Below are positions 11,736 through 22,924 of a stretch of 64,000 nt of DNA, piece by piece. A program made the translations under genes and the position numbers. The stretch's first letter is position 1. Each line of letters opens with the position of its first letter. This stretch comes from Saxidomus purpurata (lineage: Eukaryota > Mollusca > Bivalvia > Venerida > Veneridae): positions 34,706,712 to 34,770,711 of the forward strand of contig JAFMSR010000008.1 in the NCBI GenBank assembly GCA_022818135.1. The letters are read 5' to 3'. The notes under the pieces are model-generated. The model made no database searches. It saw only the letters and a program-made list of their open reading frames with translations, and was not told where the DNA came from.

Positions 11736-11919
11736 AGTTGATTCTAGAGGTTTAGGTGTCTGCCGCTCATCCGGGAGGTTGCGGGTTCGAGCCGCACCAA
11801 GGTCATGACCGTACCTCCTCATATGACACCAGTACTGGTTTTTCCAGGAAGCGAACTCGAGAGTGACTCGATAAGCTCAAAAGTTTCTTCACAATCGAGC
11901 TAAAATAAATTAGTATATT
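11736..11919 (+). mobile_element. tRNA-derived SINE, full-length copy
   Basis: The head has an A-box-like TCTAGAGGTTTAGG and a B-box GCGGGTTCGAGCCGC. A conserved body follows (CACCAAGGTCATGACCGTACC, GGTTTTTCCAGGAAGCG, ACTCGATAAGCTCAAAA) and it ends AAATTAGTAT. CAGACAA at 11729-11735 and 11920-11926 is a likely 7-bp target-site duplication. Other copies are at 46928-47097 and 28624-28750 (inverted, 5'-truncated). Confidence 0.85.
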
Positions 11920-11926
11920 CAGACAA

Positions 11927-12717
11927 TCCCTCCAGAAAGCCTAGGACATTCTCAATAGTTACCAAACTTGGCCATGTTATTATGCCTATTGTAAGCAGTG
12001 TAGTCAAAGTTGGTGATGATCTGCTACAAACTTAATAAGATTTAATCAAAATTATTGCTTAATCCACATGTAATGTTTGCATAGGTTTCACAAACAATTA
12101 ACTGACATTTTCATGACAGTGATTGTATAAGATTTAAACCATTGTAAATTATTTTCAAGCATTTTATTACAAGCATTTTAATGACGGTCCCTAGTGACCT
12201 ACTTTTCAATTCAACTTTTCCCCTAGATTTCATACTCGTCTCACTCAATATCTGAAAAGACATCTATCATACAGGTGGACATTTAGATGTCCTTGTGGTG
12301 CGGTTTATGAAAATATCATTTACATTTTTGATCGTCTTGCTAACTTTATTATACCTATACCATAAAAGCTAATATAATCTGTTCAATTTTGACACCTATC
12401 TTGCACAAGGTATTTAAACAAAGCTTGAGGCGGCCATTAATGTATGGTAAGTTGGCTATAAATTAAACCATGTGAAACAAGAAAGAGGAAGGACCTTTCA
12501 CACAGGTAATGTTACATGTATAGTAAATGTTTCTCTACACAACTTAATGACAACAAACCTGTTAGTAATGTGATTGATTTAATGAGCCACTCCAAGTTTT
12601 ATTTGTAATGTCCAAAGCCAAATGACTTCAACCATTTTGATAATTTAATTTATACTAATTTATGTATTCTTGATCGCGAAACAAGTTCTTACAACTTAGA
12701 TTAATCGCTCTTTGCAG
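11927..12717. other. No gene seen
   Basis: AT-rich sequence with weak dispersed-repeat phrases (TAGTTACCAAACTTGGCCATG) and no supported feature. It would be intron or flank of the exon candidate at 12718. Confidence 0.4.
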
Positions 12718-12824
12718 ACGGAATCAACCTCCGAGAGAGAGAGGCAATCTGGAAGTATCTGAGTTTTGCCTTAGACCACTACTCCTGTGACACTTGTGTT
12801 AAGGAATTCCTCTATAGAAAATAG
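12718..12824 (+). CDS. Candidate terminal coding exon (plus strand), not recognised
   Basis: A good acceptor (TTAATCGCTCTTTGCAG) precedes an open frame of 34 codons ending in TAG at 12822-12824. The frame has two leading bases (phase 1) and starts GINLREREAIWKYLSFALDH. The stretch is richer in GC, especially at third positions, than its surroundings. An AATAAA lies at 12977-12982. No other exon with a matching donor was found upstream in the window, so the gene would have to begin to the left of it. The protein is not recognised. Alternative readings are an alternative terminal exon of an unseen transcript, or a chance frame. Confidence 0.42.
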
Positions 12825-12976
12825 CCCTCACCTAATGCCAAAGATTTAGCAACTGACAATGTTGTTTATTAGCAAACACCAGTATCACTAAAATATGTAT
12901 TACATAAAGTCTACCTCTTAGATATATGAACATTTCCGACATTTAAACACATTTCCTTTCAGTAAGTGTCGTCTTT

Positions 12977-12982
12977 AATAAA
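12977..12982 (+). other. Candidate poly(A) signal AATAAA
   Basis: About 150 bases after the stop codon of the exon candidate at 12718-12824. Weak evidence by itself in AT-rich DNA. Confidence 0.3.
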
Positions 12983-13059
12983 ACTTTCATAGAATGTTTA
13001 CCACAACACTGTTCACCTAAAAAGATCTATGCTTCAACTTTTGTCTTCAATATAATATT

Positions 13060-13506
13060 AGAACATATACCATGATGGCTCTATATTGCTCACTGAGTGA
13101 ACAGAAAACATCTGCAATACAAGATCAGATGTGTATAATTCCTGATAGTAAAGATAAAACTTGTGCTCTACAGCAAAACTGTGGGAGCAATTTCAAAAGA
13201 GGACTAACAAAGTAATGATCCTGTGAGGCTTGGTTGAAATTGGCTAAGTTGTAAAGGATGAGATATCTTTAAAAATGTTTTCCTTTTTTGAGCTTTTGTG
13301 CAACAGTGTGAAAACGTTTGAGCAATTTTAGTAGTCTGAACCATCTAAGTAACAAGTCTGTGAAGTTTGGTTGAGATTGGCCCAGTGTCAGGTTTCAGGA
13401 GAAATCCATTTACAATTTTTCCTATTTTTAGCTATGGTGGCCATTTTGTGCAGCAGAGCAGGAAACTTTCAGCAGTTTTGGTACAAGACAATCCAAACAA
13501 CAATCC
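13060..13506 (+). mobile_element. Dispersed element of the CTATTTTTAGCT family, copy 1
   Basis: Text such as GATGGCTCTATATTGCTCACTG, GAACAGAAAACATCTGC and AAGTTTGGTTGAGATTGGCCCA matches the element at 17479-18480. Its internal AAGTTTGGTTG... segment is the seed of the 57-bp array that follows. Confidence 0.6.
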
Positions 13507-13509
13507 TGT

Positions 13510-13800
13510 GAAGTTTGGTGGTAAATGACCCAGTGGTAACAAAACGAAGAATTCATTAGCAATGATGAAGTTTGGTGGTAAATGACCCAGTGGTAACAAA
13601 ACGAAGAATTCATTAGCAATGATGAAGTTTGGTGGTAAATGACCCAGTGGTAACAAAACGAAGAATTCATTAGCAATGATGAAGTTTGGTGGTAAATGAC
13701 CCAGTGGTAACAAAACGAAGAATTCATTAGCAATGATGAAGTTTGGTTGTAAATGACCCAGTGGTAACAAAACGAAGAATTCATTAGCAATGATGAAGTG
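13510..13800. repeat. 57-bp minisatellite, 5 copies
   Basis: Five nearly identical 57-base units (GAAGTTTGGTGGTAAATGAC...GAATTCATTAGCAATGAT), with the last differing by one base. Because 57 is a multiple of three, it yields open frames on the minus strand (19-residue repeats); these have no exon context and are not called as genes. Confidence 0.97.
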
Positions 13801-14695
13801 TAGACAAGATATATTCTATCTACCAACCCCTATGAGTTTGACCTTTGATAATAAGATGATCCTAAATTACAATATGCAAGACAATGTTTCCTAACAAGTT
13901 TGATGAAAATCTATAAAGGGCTTAAGGAGATAAAAAGCAGCCAAGATTTTCAACTTTCAGTGCACTCTGACCTTGCCCTTTGACTGTATGACCTCAAATT
14001 GTGATATGCACAACTACACTAAGACAAGATGTTAGAGCAGATTAGATTTCCAACTTTCAGTCCCCTATGACCTTGATCTTGAACAAAATTATGCAAAATT
14101 TCAATATGCACAAATACACTTCATACTGATGCTTCCCACCAAGTTTGATGAAAATTCAATAAAGGGGATGAAAACTGTATAAAGTGAAGTGAACAAACAG
14201 ACAGACAAACAGATAGACAGCAAGGAGAAAATATCATAATGTCTCCATTTACCACAGATACATAGCATATACAAGGATAGGGGCGTTATCATGGGGGAAG
14301 AGTGTAGACAGGGACATATATAAGAGGCGGGTGTTTCATGTGGAAGAACGGGCATTTATTAGTGGATGAGTGCTATATATATATAGAATGTACAGTGCTA
14401 CTTTATTCTCAAACAGTACATGATATGCCCATGCATTTTGTCTATTATTCATACGATCATCAAATAAAATTCAACTACTGTATTGACTGTCAGTCATTTT
14501 TCAAGTCAGCAAATATAACCACTGGATCTAGGAGACAGTGATAAATCTCCAATGATGAATTCACTTATACAGGAATTTATGCTCTGTTTTTCTCATAATC
14601 AATTACAATTTTTTGTACTCAATTAATATTTTCAACGTAACTGCATCAACTAGAAAGGTGTTTTGCCTCAATTATAATGTAAAACATGTTATATA
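13801..14695. other. Repeat-derived sequence, no gene seen
   Basis: It includes dispersed-element units (CAAGTTTGATGAAAAT with GACCTTGACC-like text), an ACAGACAG run near 14195 and a short TA run near 14375. No splice-supported frame. Confidence 0.4.
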
Positions 14696-14703
14696 CATTT
14701 CAT

Positions 14704-17227
14704 CACAGGTGGAAGGAACATACCTTTGATTTTTTTTTCTTAAGCTAATGTTTTTTTCTATGCGTTTTAAAATTGATATCAGAATAAATAATAAAAAAAA
14801 AAATTGAAATTTTTTTTTTTTTCTTCATAGCTCTTTACTATAGACAAGGTTCCCAACACACTCTGTATGGAAACAAGCATGTCGCTCCGAAAAACTCTTC
14901 CATTTCTTTCAAATTTGAGTTACGTTAAACAAATTTGAACGAATTTTAGAGGGAAATGATAGAGCTTTAAGAAAAAGTTTACTTCAATGGAAAATTCAAA
15001 GCCGTTTTTATTCAACAAAGAAAATACCAACGCTGATATAGCGATTTTCGCTCAAACCAGAAAAATGTCACACATATTCCGACAGTGATTTTCACTAAAT
15101 TCTCCACTAATATTGCGGTACTGGGAAAGGCAACCATCAAAACAAGAAATATATATTATTAGACTACACATCATGTCGTAGATTGTACCTTTACACCAAT
15201 GTGTTCGATGCTACAGAGGTTTTTTCAGTTTTTGTAATTGTCAAAATGTATAAGCGGCCATGAAGGTCCGAGAGGTTGCGCAGTGATTTGTAACAGCTAT
15301 TCAAGGACATTATCAAAACATATCCGAAGGCGATTGAAAGTAAAAGTAAAAGCATTTAGTCAACAAAAAATGAAAAGTCCACCGTAGCATCGTACCCATT
15401 TTGAGTAAAAGTACTATCTATGACATGATTTGTAGTCTAAACATATATATGCATGTTTTGATTGTTTCCTGTCGCAGTACCGCAATATTAATAAATTTAG
15501 TGAAAATCACCGTCTGGAAAATGTGTGACATTTTTCTGGTTTGAGCGAAAATCGCTCTACAGTTTTGGCATTTTCACGTGTAGAACGAAAACGGCTTTGA
15601 ATTTTCCATTGAAGTAAACTTTTTCTTAAAGTTGTATCATTTCCCTCTAAATTTCGTTCAAATTTGTTTAACGTAACTTAAATTTGAAAGAAATGGAAGA
15701 GTTTTTTGGAGCGACATGCTTGTTTTCATACAGAGTGTGTTGGGAACCTTGTCTATAGTAAAGAGCTATGAAGAAAAAAAAAATTTTTTTTTTCAATTTT
15801 TTTTTTATTATTTATTCTGATATCAATTTTAAAACGCATAGAAAAAGACATTAGCTTAAGAAAAACTAGAGCATCACTAAATGTGATTAATACCCCCAAA
15901 AGGATTGCTTTATAAACTGAAGAAGTTCGTAGTAACATAATACCTTGCAAACAAACTAAAAAGAGATATGTTCTTAGAGTTCCTCCATTGTGCTTGACCA
16001 TTGTATGAAGTTGTATTGAATTCCAACTTGTAGTTTTTCGAAAAATGCCCAGACAGGGAAAAGTAACAAAGGGCAAAACACTGTAATTAGTCAAGATGGA
16101 GTTATGGTTCCTGCACTGCACTCCCTCTCACTGTGCTGACCATTGTATGAAGTTGTATTGAATTCCAACCAGAAGTTTTCAAGTTATGCTCCGGACAAGG
16201 AAAAGTAACAAAGGGTAAAACTCTGTAACGAGTCAAGATGGAGTTATGGTTCCTGTGCACTGCACTTCCTCTAAATGTACTTGACCATTGTATGAGGTTG
16301 TACTGAATTCCAACTAGTAGTTTTCAAGTTATGCTTCGGACAAGGAAAAGTAACAAAGGGCAATAACTCAGTAAATACTCAAGATAGAGTTATAGTTCTT
16401 GTACACTGCACTTCCTCTGAGGTGCTTGATCATTGTATGAAGTTGTATTGAATTCCAACCAGTAGTTTTCAAGTTAGCTCCGGACAAGGAAAAGTAACAA
16501 AAGGGCAAAACTCTGTAATTAGTCAAGATGGAGTTATGGTTCTTGTGCACTGCACTTCCCTCTCAATGTGCTGACCATTGTATGAAGTTGTATGAATTCC
16601 AACCAGTAGTTTTCAAGTTATGCTCCGGACAAGGAAAAAGTAACAAAGGGCAATAACTCAGTAAATACTCAAGATAGAGTTATAGTTCTTGTACACTGCA
16701 CTTCCTCTGAGTGTGCTTGATCATTGTATGAAGTTGTATTGAATTCCAACCAGTAGTTTTCAAGTTATGCTCCGGACAAGGAAAAGTAACAAAGGGCAAT
16801 AACTCTGTAATTAGTCAAGATGGAGTTATGGTTCTTGTGCACTGCACTTCCTCTCAATGTGCTTGACCATTGTATGAAGTTGTATTGAATTCCAACAAGT
16901 AGTTTTCAAAGTTATGCTCCGGACAAGGAAAAGTAACAAAGGGAATAACTCTGTAATTAGTCAAGATGGAGTTATAGTTCTTGTGCACTGCACTTCCTCT
17001 CAATGTGCTTGACCATTGTATGAAGTTGTATTGAATTCCAACTAGTAGTTTTCAAGTTATGCTCCGGACAAGGAAAATGCAACAGACCGCCCGACCGACC
17101 GACCGACCGACCAACCGACCGACCGACCAACCGACCGACCGACCAACCACCGGGTGACTCCTATATACCCCCCTAAACTTCGTTTTGGGGGTATAAAAAA
17201 ATCAAAGGTATGTTCCTTCCACCTGTG
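14704..17227. mobile_element. hAT-like foldback element interrupted by a pearl-type insertion
   Basis: CATTTCAT at 14696-14703 and 17228-17235 is a perfect 8-bp target-site duplication. The ends CACAGGTGGAAGG / CCTTCCACCTGTG are inverted, and the arms extend almost 500 bp inward (left to about 15200, right from about 15397), separated by a ~200-bp loop. The right arm is split at a poly(A) tract by the element at 15866-17196; without it the host would be about 1.2 kb. An 8-bp duplication fits the hAT superfamily. There is no transposase frame, so it is non-autonomous. Confidence 0.88.
15866..17196 (+). mobile_element. Pearl-type element, copy C (nested)
   Basis: Same build as copy B: CTAGAGCATCACTAAATG, subterminal TACCCCCAAAA, eight ~146-bp units, CCGA/CCAA microsatellite (about 17085-17150) and a 3' hairpin ending GGGGGTAT. 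It sits inside the A tract of the right arm of the hAT-like foldback element. The first unit carries a deletion (GTTCTTAGAGTTCCTCC) resembling that of copy D at 32530. Confidence 0.92.
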
Positions 17228-17635
17228 CATTTCATCACATTCATCTTAACATTTTTTGTTTACATTGGCACCTCTTACATATACATGATGAACTTAGAAG
17301 TATTGTCACTGTAACCCAACCTGAAGACCAATACCATACCGTGTCATATCTCTGTCAGGCTTTTAAAACATGTATTCATTATTTGATATCCACTTGACGT
17401 AGCTATAGAAAGGTAAATGACATGTTCATGAGTTCATGTTCATTGTGGCAACACCATGAGTGCACATTAGGTGAACCAACAAGAAGACCATGATGGCCCT
17501 ATATCTCTCACCTGAGTGAACAGAGAACATCTGCTAGACATGATTCGATCTGTGCAATTTCTCATAATACATATGATAATTATCTCTGAAGCAGAAAGGA
17601 ATCAATGAGCAATTTTGGTAGAGGACCATCAAAGG

Positions 17636-17765
17636 AACAATCCTGTGTCGAGTCTGTTTGAAATTGGTCCACTGGTTTAAAGCTGCTCGCTCTCAGATTT
17701 AACAATCCTGTGTCGAGTCTGGTTGAAATTGGTCCACTGGTTTAAAGCTGCTCGCTCTCAGATTT
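17636..17765 (+). repeat. 65-bp tandem duplication across a MITE junction
   Basis: 17636-17700 and 17701-17765 are the same 65 bases with one mismatch. Each copy includes host-element sequence plus the first ~20 bases of the MITE, so the duplication arose after the MITE inserted. Confidence 0.93.
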
Positions 17766-18113
17766 TGGTAAAAAAATAAAGTTCTTCAAACTGTATGTAA
17801 ATAATGTATTTTAGAACATAATATTATAGTCATATAAAAAGGCTCCAGTAAAAATTCCTGTCACATATATCTCTACATTTCGAAAAATACGCTACCAAAT
17901 TCAAAAGTGTTGCACACGCTCTTGAAATTTAAATATAAACATAAAATTATAGTGTAGCTTTGCCATGTAACCGACATTTTTAATCTATTTCTGCAAATTC
18001 CTACCTAAATTTTTGCTTATATTTTGATTCTAGCCTTTAGTTTTTTATTTATGAATAAGTATGTCAATTTAAAAAAAATAAAAAAATTCACCGGTAACTG
18101 AGAGCAAGCAGCT
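17746..18113. mobile_element. TTAA-flanked MITE, copy 1 (piggyBac-like)
   Basis: Terminal inverted repeats AGCTGCTCGCTCTCAG / CTGAGAGCAAGCAGCT are flanked by TTAA on both sides, the piggyBac target-site signature. The 368-bp interior is AT-rich and non-coding. A second copy is at 50094-50451. Confidence 0.92.
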
Positions 18114-18529
18114 TTAAAGGAGGTGAAAAGGTTTCATAGTTTTTTTCTAATATAAGCTCTGGCAGCTATTTTGTACAGGTAAGAAAAATAGAAATCCCAT
18201 CCAATAAACAATCATATAAAGTTTCACTGACTTTTTTTAACATCCAGTGCTAAGGAAAAGAATGTTGTTTAAAAGTATTTCTATTTTTAGCTCTGGTAGC
18301 CTTTATAATGTACTGTGGAGGTGTACCATTTGAGCAATTTTGGTAGAGGTCCATCAAAGAAACTTGAGTTTGACTAAAATTGGCCAAGTGGTTTAAGGAG
18401 AATAATTATAATTATGTAAATATTTTTCTATTTTTAGCTCTGGCAGTCGCTGTATATGTTTACAGGGACATTCTCTAAAACTGGATGCAATTTTAAGTCA
18501 CTAATTGTCGGTCAACAACAAAGTATTAA

Positions 18530-18840
18530 AGTCCCAGGAGCACAATTACAAGTATAGCTCTTATTTTACCAAGAAACAAATGTCTTACCTGTGGAAATGA
18601 CCTTTATTTGTACCAAAAACATTTCAAAACATTTGCTTTTTAAATTGATAAGTATTTGTAATATAGTGCTTTTTTTCAATATTGCAAAAAAGTAAGAAAG
18701 GCTTTATGGCAACTCTTTATTGTGACAAAACGACTTTACTATGAAAGAAAAGCATTATGTCAACATTGTTTTAAAGTGAATAGAAGATGTTTCTATCATT
18801 ATCCTATCAGTTAATTTACTTTTCTATATAAACTCAAAGT
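18530..18840 (+). repeat. Dispersed ~310-bp repeat, copy 1
   Basis: The stretch TCCCAGGAGCACAATTACAAG through TTATCCTATCAGT aligns along its whole length with 44275-44575, with scattered substitutions and small indels. Neither copy has a tRNA-like head or obvious terminal repeats. Confidence 0.85.
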
Positions 18841-19692
18841 GATCCTCAGGGGTAACCTCACCCCCTAACCCTTGTGAAATTAACTGTATATTGAACCACA
18901 AACATTTATAATAAACCTATAAAACACTTTCAATGACAAGTAGAAAGACTGATCATGTTCTACACATTAATATTCAAACCATTAATTTGTCATGATATTA
19001 ACACCAGGTATTTAATGAGCCTATTACATTACTCTATTCAAATAAACAAGCATTTTATGACTCTCATTCCTATCAAATATCCTGTTCAATGGAGAATATA
19101 AATCGGCTATATTCACTTGTGTATAACCTACACATTTTTTTTTAGAAATTATGAATTGGATCAATTAACAACAGTTACTTTATTTATCCCTTGATTGAAA
19201 ACAACCAAAATTATTTTTGATATCCTTGAATTTGTATTATCGCATGACTTTTTGTGTACTTATGTTTAAACCGATATATTTTACATTCTCAATGACTTGA
19301 TTTTTAGTTCCTCAAATAGAGAAGAGATTGTTTTGGAAAGCAAAAAAATAGCAGCCAATGTGTTCTTTAGTCATGTAAAGTAAAGTAAATCATGTACTAC
19401 AGTATTTTAGTACTTTGTGACACAAGTTCCTATAAGGTTCATGGTCAAACTCGGCCACATTATAATTGTGTAAGTATGCAACCTGGACAGACCCTACAGA
19501 AATTATCAAATTTGTCATGAATTTTTAATATCAGTTAGAACATTTTTTTGTTTGATACAAACAAAAGATATTTAAAATATTGTCTGCACTTGATGAATTT
19601 GACAAAAGAAATTGGTTTCATCATAAAGAAGTACAGACTTTGGGATTATCGTTTTGCAAAATTCTTTTTCACTCTTCATCCGTCAATCACAG
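18841..19692. other. No gene seen
   Basis: AT-rich; immediately before 19693 is a long pyrimidine tract (TTCTTTTTCACTCTTCATCC) that serves the exon candidate. Nothing else is supported. Confidence 0.4.
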
Positions 19693-19855
19693 TTAAAATA
19701 GTTATAATTACGTTAAAAGACCATCACCCCACTGAAACCCGGGCGAAAGATAAAGAAGTAAATGGTGCTGATTACCAGATAAAGGAAATCAAGGTGAATA
19801 TAATACCGACCTATGGCCGCGGAAAACGGGGCTTTCAACTCTTGAGTTACTTCAG
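19693..19855 (+). CDS. Internal coding exon candidate, protein not recognised
   Basis: A strong acceptor (pyrimidine tract then CAATCACAG) and a strong donor (CTTCAG|GTAACT) bound 163 bases that are open in one frame throughout. The frame meets TAA only at the donor itself, as expected for a real exon. The reading starts in phase 1 and ends in phase 2. The predicted residues are charged and include DHHPTETRAKDKEVN and YGRGKRGFQLLSYF. Seventy percent of codons begin with a purine. The next candidate exon at 21165 starts in the matching phase. I do not recognise the protein; the RGKR-type basic patch alone says nothing firm. It would lie inside an intron of the minus-strand gene if that gene really extends to 553. 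Confidence 0.55.
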
Positions 19856-20087
19856 GTAACTGTTTGGTTTTATACTTGGGGTATGCACCAGATCAGCAAG
19901 TCATTATGTAATTTGTCATGGAAATTTGATGTTCTGCTGTGGTATGCAAGCTGGTTTAGACCTATTTCGTTTCAGTTTCCCTGTCCTATGTGGTTGAAAA
20001 GTTGAATGGCAATCTATCCGTCATACTTTATAGAGACAGCATACGTTAAGTACATAATGAAATTTGTTATCAAAATTTGATGAGCGG

Positions 20088-20160
20088 CTGTGGTGTAGTG
20101 GTAAGTACGCCGAACCTGTAATCCAGAACCAAGGTTTGAATTCCAGTAGTTACAGGCTAT
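20088..20160 (+). mobile_element. tRNA-derived SINE head
   Basis: GTGGTGTAGTGGTAAGTACGC resembles an A-box and GGTTTGAATTCCAG a B-box at the expected distance. No full cloverleaf is seen. Confidence 0.6.
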
Positions 20161-20299
20161 CAATTTTTCCTGACTAAGTAAGTTCTTTTCTTTTTTTATC
20201 TTTCCACATTTTTCAATATCTTAAAAAAAGTAAGGTTTGAAACAAGTTTTTGATATGGTTAAAAGGCAAAGATTTTAAATACAAAAATTAAATCTCTCA

Positions 20300-21164
20300 G
20301 ACTGTAAAGTTAAAGTAGAGACAAATAAAACGCGGATTCCAGTAATTTTGGGTCTTGGCTTCCAAAAATTTCGGGATCGACCAAAATCATATCTTCAAAA
20401 AAAGCATTGTTCCATACAAAACAAATGTTCGAAAACGTAAATAAACAACATGGCAGGTAGTTAATTGACTCTTTGTCACTTCTGGGTATCAAGGGTCTAT
20501 AAACAAAGAAGTGTTAAAACAATTACGGCTTACTGGTATTTTTCACGGCTCTGTTATTCACAAACTGACCTCTTTGTTTGTTAAACAATAACTTCTAAGC
20601 TGTGAATAAATATTTGTTATGAACATCTTTGATTGCAGGCTTACCTGAACTTAAATAAATCAATTACAAAACTGTTATTGTTTGTTTTAACAAAAAAGTA
20701 TTTCACTTTAGCCATGATTTTCGGAAAATGGATGTACTTTCGTTTTCAATAGCAAATATTTACGTAAGAATTTCCTTTTATACATTTAATTTCTTGCTTA
20801 ATTAACAAATTTATTTTACATTGAATCATTATTTTCTACAATTTACCTCTCGATTTCATAAAAACATATCGTGTAAACATCAATACGCTTTAATTTAGTA
20901 AGGTGGGTGGGGACTTTTGATTATGGTTATAAAACAGGCCAATGATCATAAATAAAAAAGTCTCACAAAGCGGTCTGACCAGTGACCCGACTACCGCTAT
21001 AACGGGGGGGTTGCAGTGTATTATAATAAATAAACACATATACATTGACAATTTCAACCATATTACACAGTTATATAAAGCAGGCAGTTTAGCCAACTAC
21101 TGCTTGTTTTAAAGGACTTTTATTAGAAATCCGTACTTTTTACTGCCAACTTTCTTGCATACAG
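20300..21164. other. No gene seen
   Basis: AT-rich DNA with a run of seven G near 21004-21010. A minus-strand open frame at 20310-20492 has no convincing splice sites or protein character. Confidence 0.35.
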
Positions 21165-21417
21165 AGGCAGGTCTGTATTGGGGCTTCAACCCATGAACCT
21201 CAATCAGCTAGACATTTTAGTCAAGGCAGTAATAACATTCTATAATGACACTAATGCATCTTTGCACGTTTGTTCAACCTTACTAACATTAACTATGAAT
21301 AAAACTGGCCTCTGGTGTATATCAGGTGCGACAGTAACTATGACAGATGTTGAGAAATTGTTTGAGGTTGGAGAAGGTGTGAAAATATTTATTTACCACA
21401 AGCCGGTGTCATTACAG
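21165..21417 (+). CDS. Possible coding exon (plus strand), weak
   Basis: Acceptor TTTCTTGCATACAG and donor TTACAG|GTTGAC enclose 253 bases open in one frame. The start needs one base (phase 2) and the end is phase 0, so it would join 19693-19855 to 22038-22338 without a frame break. It includes the hydrophilic run TMTDVEKLFEVGEGVKIF. Against it, the first ~70 bases (GGGCTTCAACCCATGAACC) look like the antisense of a tRNA-type B-box, so a SINE remnant may be present and the open frame may be luck. Confidence 0.32.
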
Positions 21418-22037
21418 GTTGACACTACACCTTGTCACTACACATATTATACTAACAGGATACCTGTCTCACTAATTGCAAGAGTTTATTACATCTACAT
21501 AATTATTACTCCTATCACATACAATTGATTTTTCAGCTTATTTTATTCATTATTGCAAGCTGGAATACAAAAAATGGTGTCACAGACATGGTCGATATCC
21601 AACACATTTCATGACACATTTCAAATTTTACTGATTTTTTTTGCACTCTTCTTTACATCCTACTCTTTCGTGAATTTTCCTGATATATCTTTGTGCATCT
21701 TACACCCTTGTTTGAATATTATCTTGATAACACTAAACAGTCTTTTTAAAACACTTACGTTTTTTTTTCTCACACTTTTCGCTTCCTTAATCCATCATCC
21801 CAACAACTTTTCAAACATAACATATGATATAAAACCAACAACCTATCCGATTGTATTCCGTCTCAAGAAATTAAAGTCAGAAAGAAACTTATCAATCTCG
21901 CCAATCATTGAGATCAACTACGCTTCTTTTCAACAAAATCAATATAAATACCCACTGCAACCAGTAAGTCAGATATTGTCAGTTAAATTGAAACAAAATG
22001 TTTTTAATCCTCTGGGGATATTTTACTTCAAAACTAG

Positions 22038-22338
22038 TCCACTTCAAATTGCTCCACTGAAAAGGATCATCAAACTGGAAGTTATTTAAAGACAATAAAC
22101 TACAGTACATATCATGTGAACCACATGTTGGGAGTTGTATTTTCTCCAACCAAGGATCATGTCTTAAACAATAATAAAGAAAATAGTGTGGCGGTAAATC
22201 AAGCTGCATTATACAACGGAAGGTCAGAGTCAAGCTACACTGATCACCCAGGCGACAGTAACTTTTTGACAATTGACAATTTATGCTCCAGACCATGTTT
22301 CTTCACTGAAACTAATGAAATGAATAAACTGTACGAAG
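22038..22338 (+). CDS. Coding exon candidate, Ser/Asn/Asp-rich, not recognised
   Basis: This reads 100 codons without a stop from just after a TAG at 22035-22037 (which doubles as an acceptor AG) to CTGTACGAAG|GTTTG. It starts in phase 0 and ends in phase 1. About 63 percent of codons start with a purine. The polar composition (for example SPTKDHVLNNNKENSVAVNQ and SYTDHPGDSN) fits a disordered or cytoplasmic tail. The acceptor pyrimidine tract is only moderate. The opposite strand is also open across 21979-22296, so strand assignment is not certain. The phase-1 end fits the candidate terminal exon at 23630. The 178-codon frame at 21553-22089 overlaps in another frame and is judged spurious. 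Confidence 0.42.
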
Positions 22339-22507
22339 GTTTGTTTCCTCCCCCGTCCCCCCACCCCTTCCTGCTGAATTTCTAGAATGAACTTGTCCGT
22401 CAGTTCTATTGTATTCCTAAGTTATTTCTTTATAGTAAATCTGATTAAAGCTCGGGGAAGGTGGAGCTTCGGTTACAAAAGAATTGTGTCCCTGAATTCC
22501 AACTTAC

Positions 22508-22564
22508 CCTCATGCATGAAGTAGTGCTTATATCCTTCAGACAGCTGGCTCATTTTGAAATGCA
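22508..22564 (-). CDS. Candidate exon of minus-strand gene
   Basis: A strong donor, ATGAGG|GTAAGT, ends an open stretch containing MSQLSEGYKHYFMHE. Two readings are possible. As an internal exon (57 bp, acceptor CTGCTGAG), it has phase 1 at both ends and joins directly to the exon at 31642-31734, extending its helix-like text (CLAVE then VHFKMSQL). As a first coding exon, the ATG at 22551-22553 has A at -3 and an in-frame TGA upstream, which is a plausible start. The acceptor is weak (GAG). It lies between plus-strand exon candidates, so at most one of these two gene models may be right here. Confidence 0.4.
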
Positions 22565-22924
22565 CTCAGCAGATGCGTGACATCATGCTACTTTCACTCT
22601 TGGATACAACATCGCTCTCAAATATGTTGTTTATTTCAGCAAAGAGACTAAGTTTAAACAAAAGTAGGATTTTCAATAAGCCAAATGCTAATCTTCAAAT
22701 GTCCATATCACTGGATTTGAGCAGGACATGTCAGCTTTTTCGCCATGAAAAAATAATTGCATCACAAAAATCCCACAGGGGCATGTAAGCTAAATGGGGA
22801 AACTAGAAAATTTAAAAGTAAAATCATATCCAAGATCATATTTAATGTTTTTTTAAGGTGTCAGTATTTCCCTTATATGTCTGATTTTTCAGTTTTCAGG
22901 AGCTATCAGCTTAGCATTTAAATT

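Larger units (their letters stand above)
17479..18480 (+). mobile_element. Dispersed element of the CTATTTTTAGCT family, copy 2
   Basis: It begins AACAAGAAGACCATGATGGC and ACCTGAGTGAACAGAG. The interior repeats AATTTTGGTAGAGG, AATTGGTCCA(C)TGG and CTATTTTTAGCTCTGG. It contains a TTAA-flanked MITE (17746-18113) and a 65-bp tandem duplication. No coding potential. Confidence 0.65.

Noticed and set aside
11736..11919. Functional tRNA gene
   Set aside because: A- and B-boxes are present but the sequence cannot form a normal acceptor stem, and near-identical copies with target-site duplications show it is a SINE.
21553..22089. 178-codon plus-strand frame, hydrophobic first half
   Set aside because: No recognisable domain, no clear start or splice context, and it overlaps a better-supported exon candidate in another frame.
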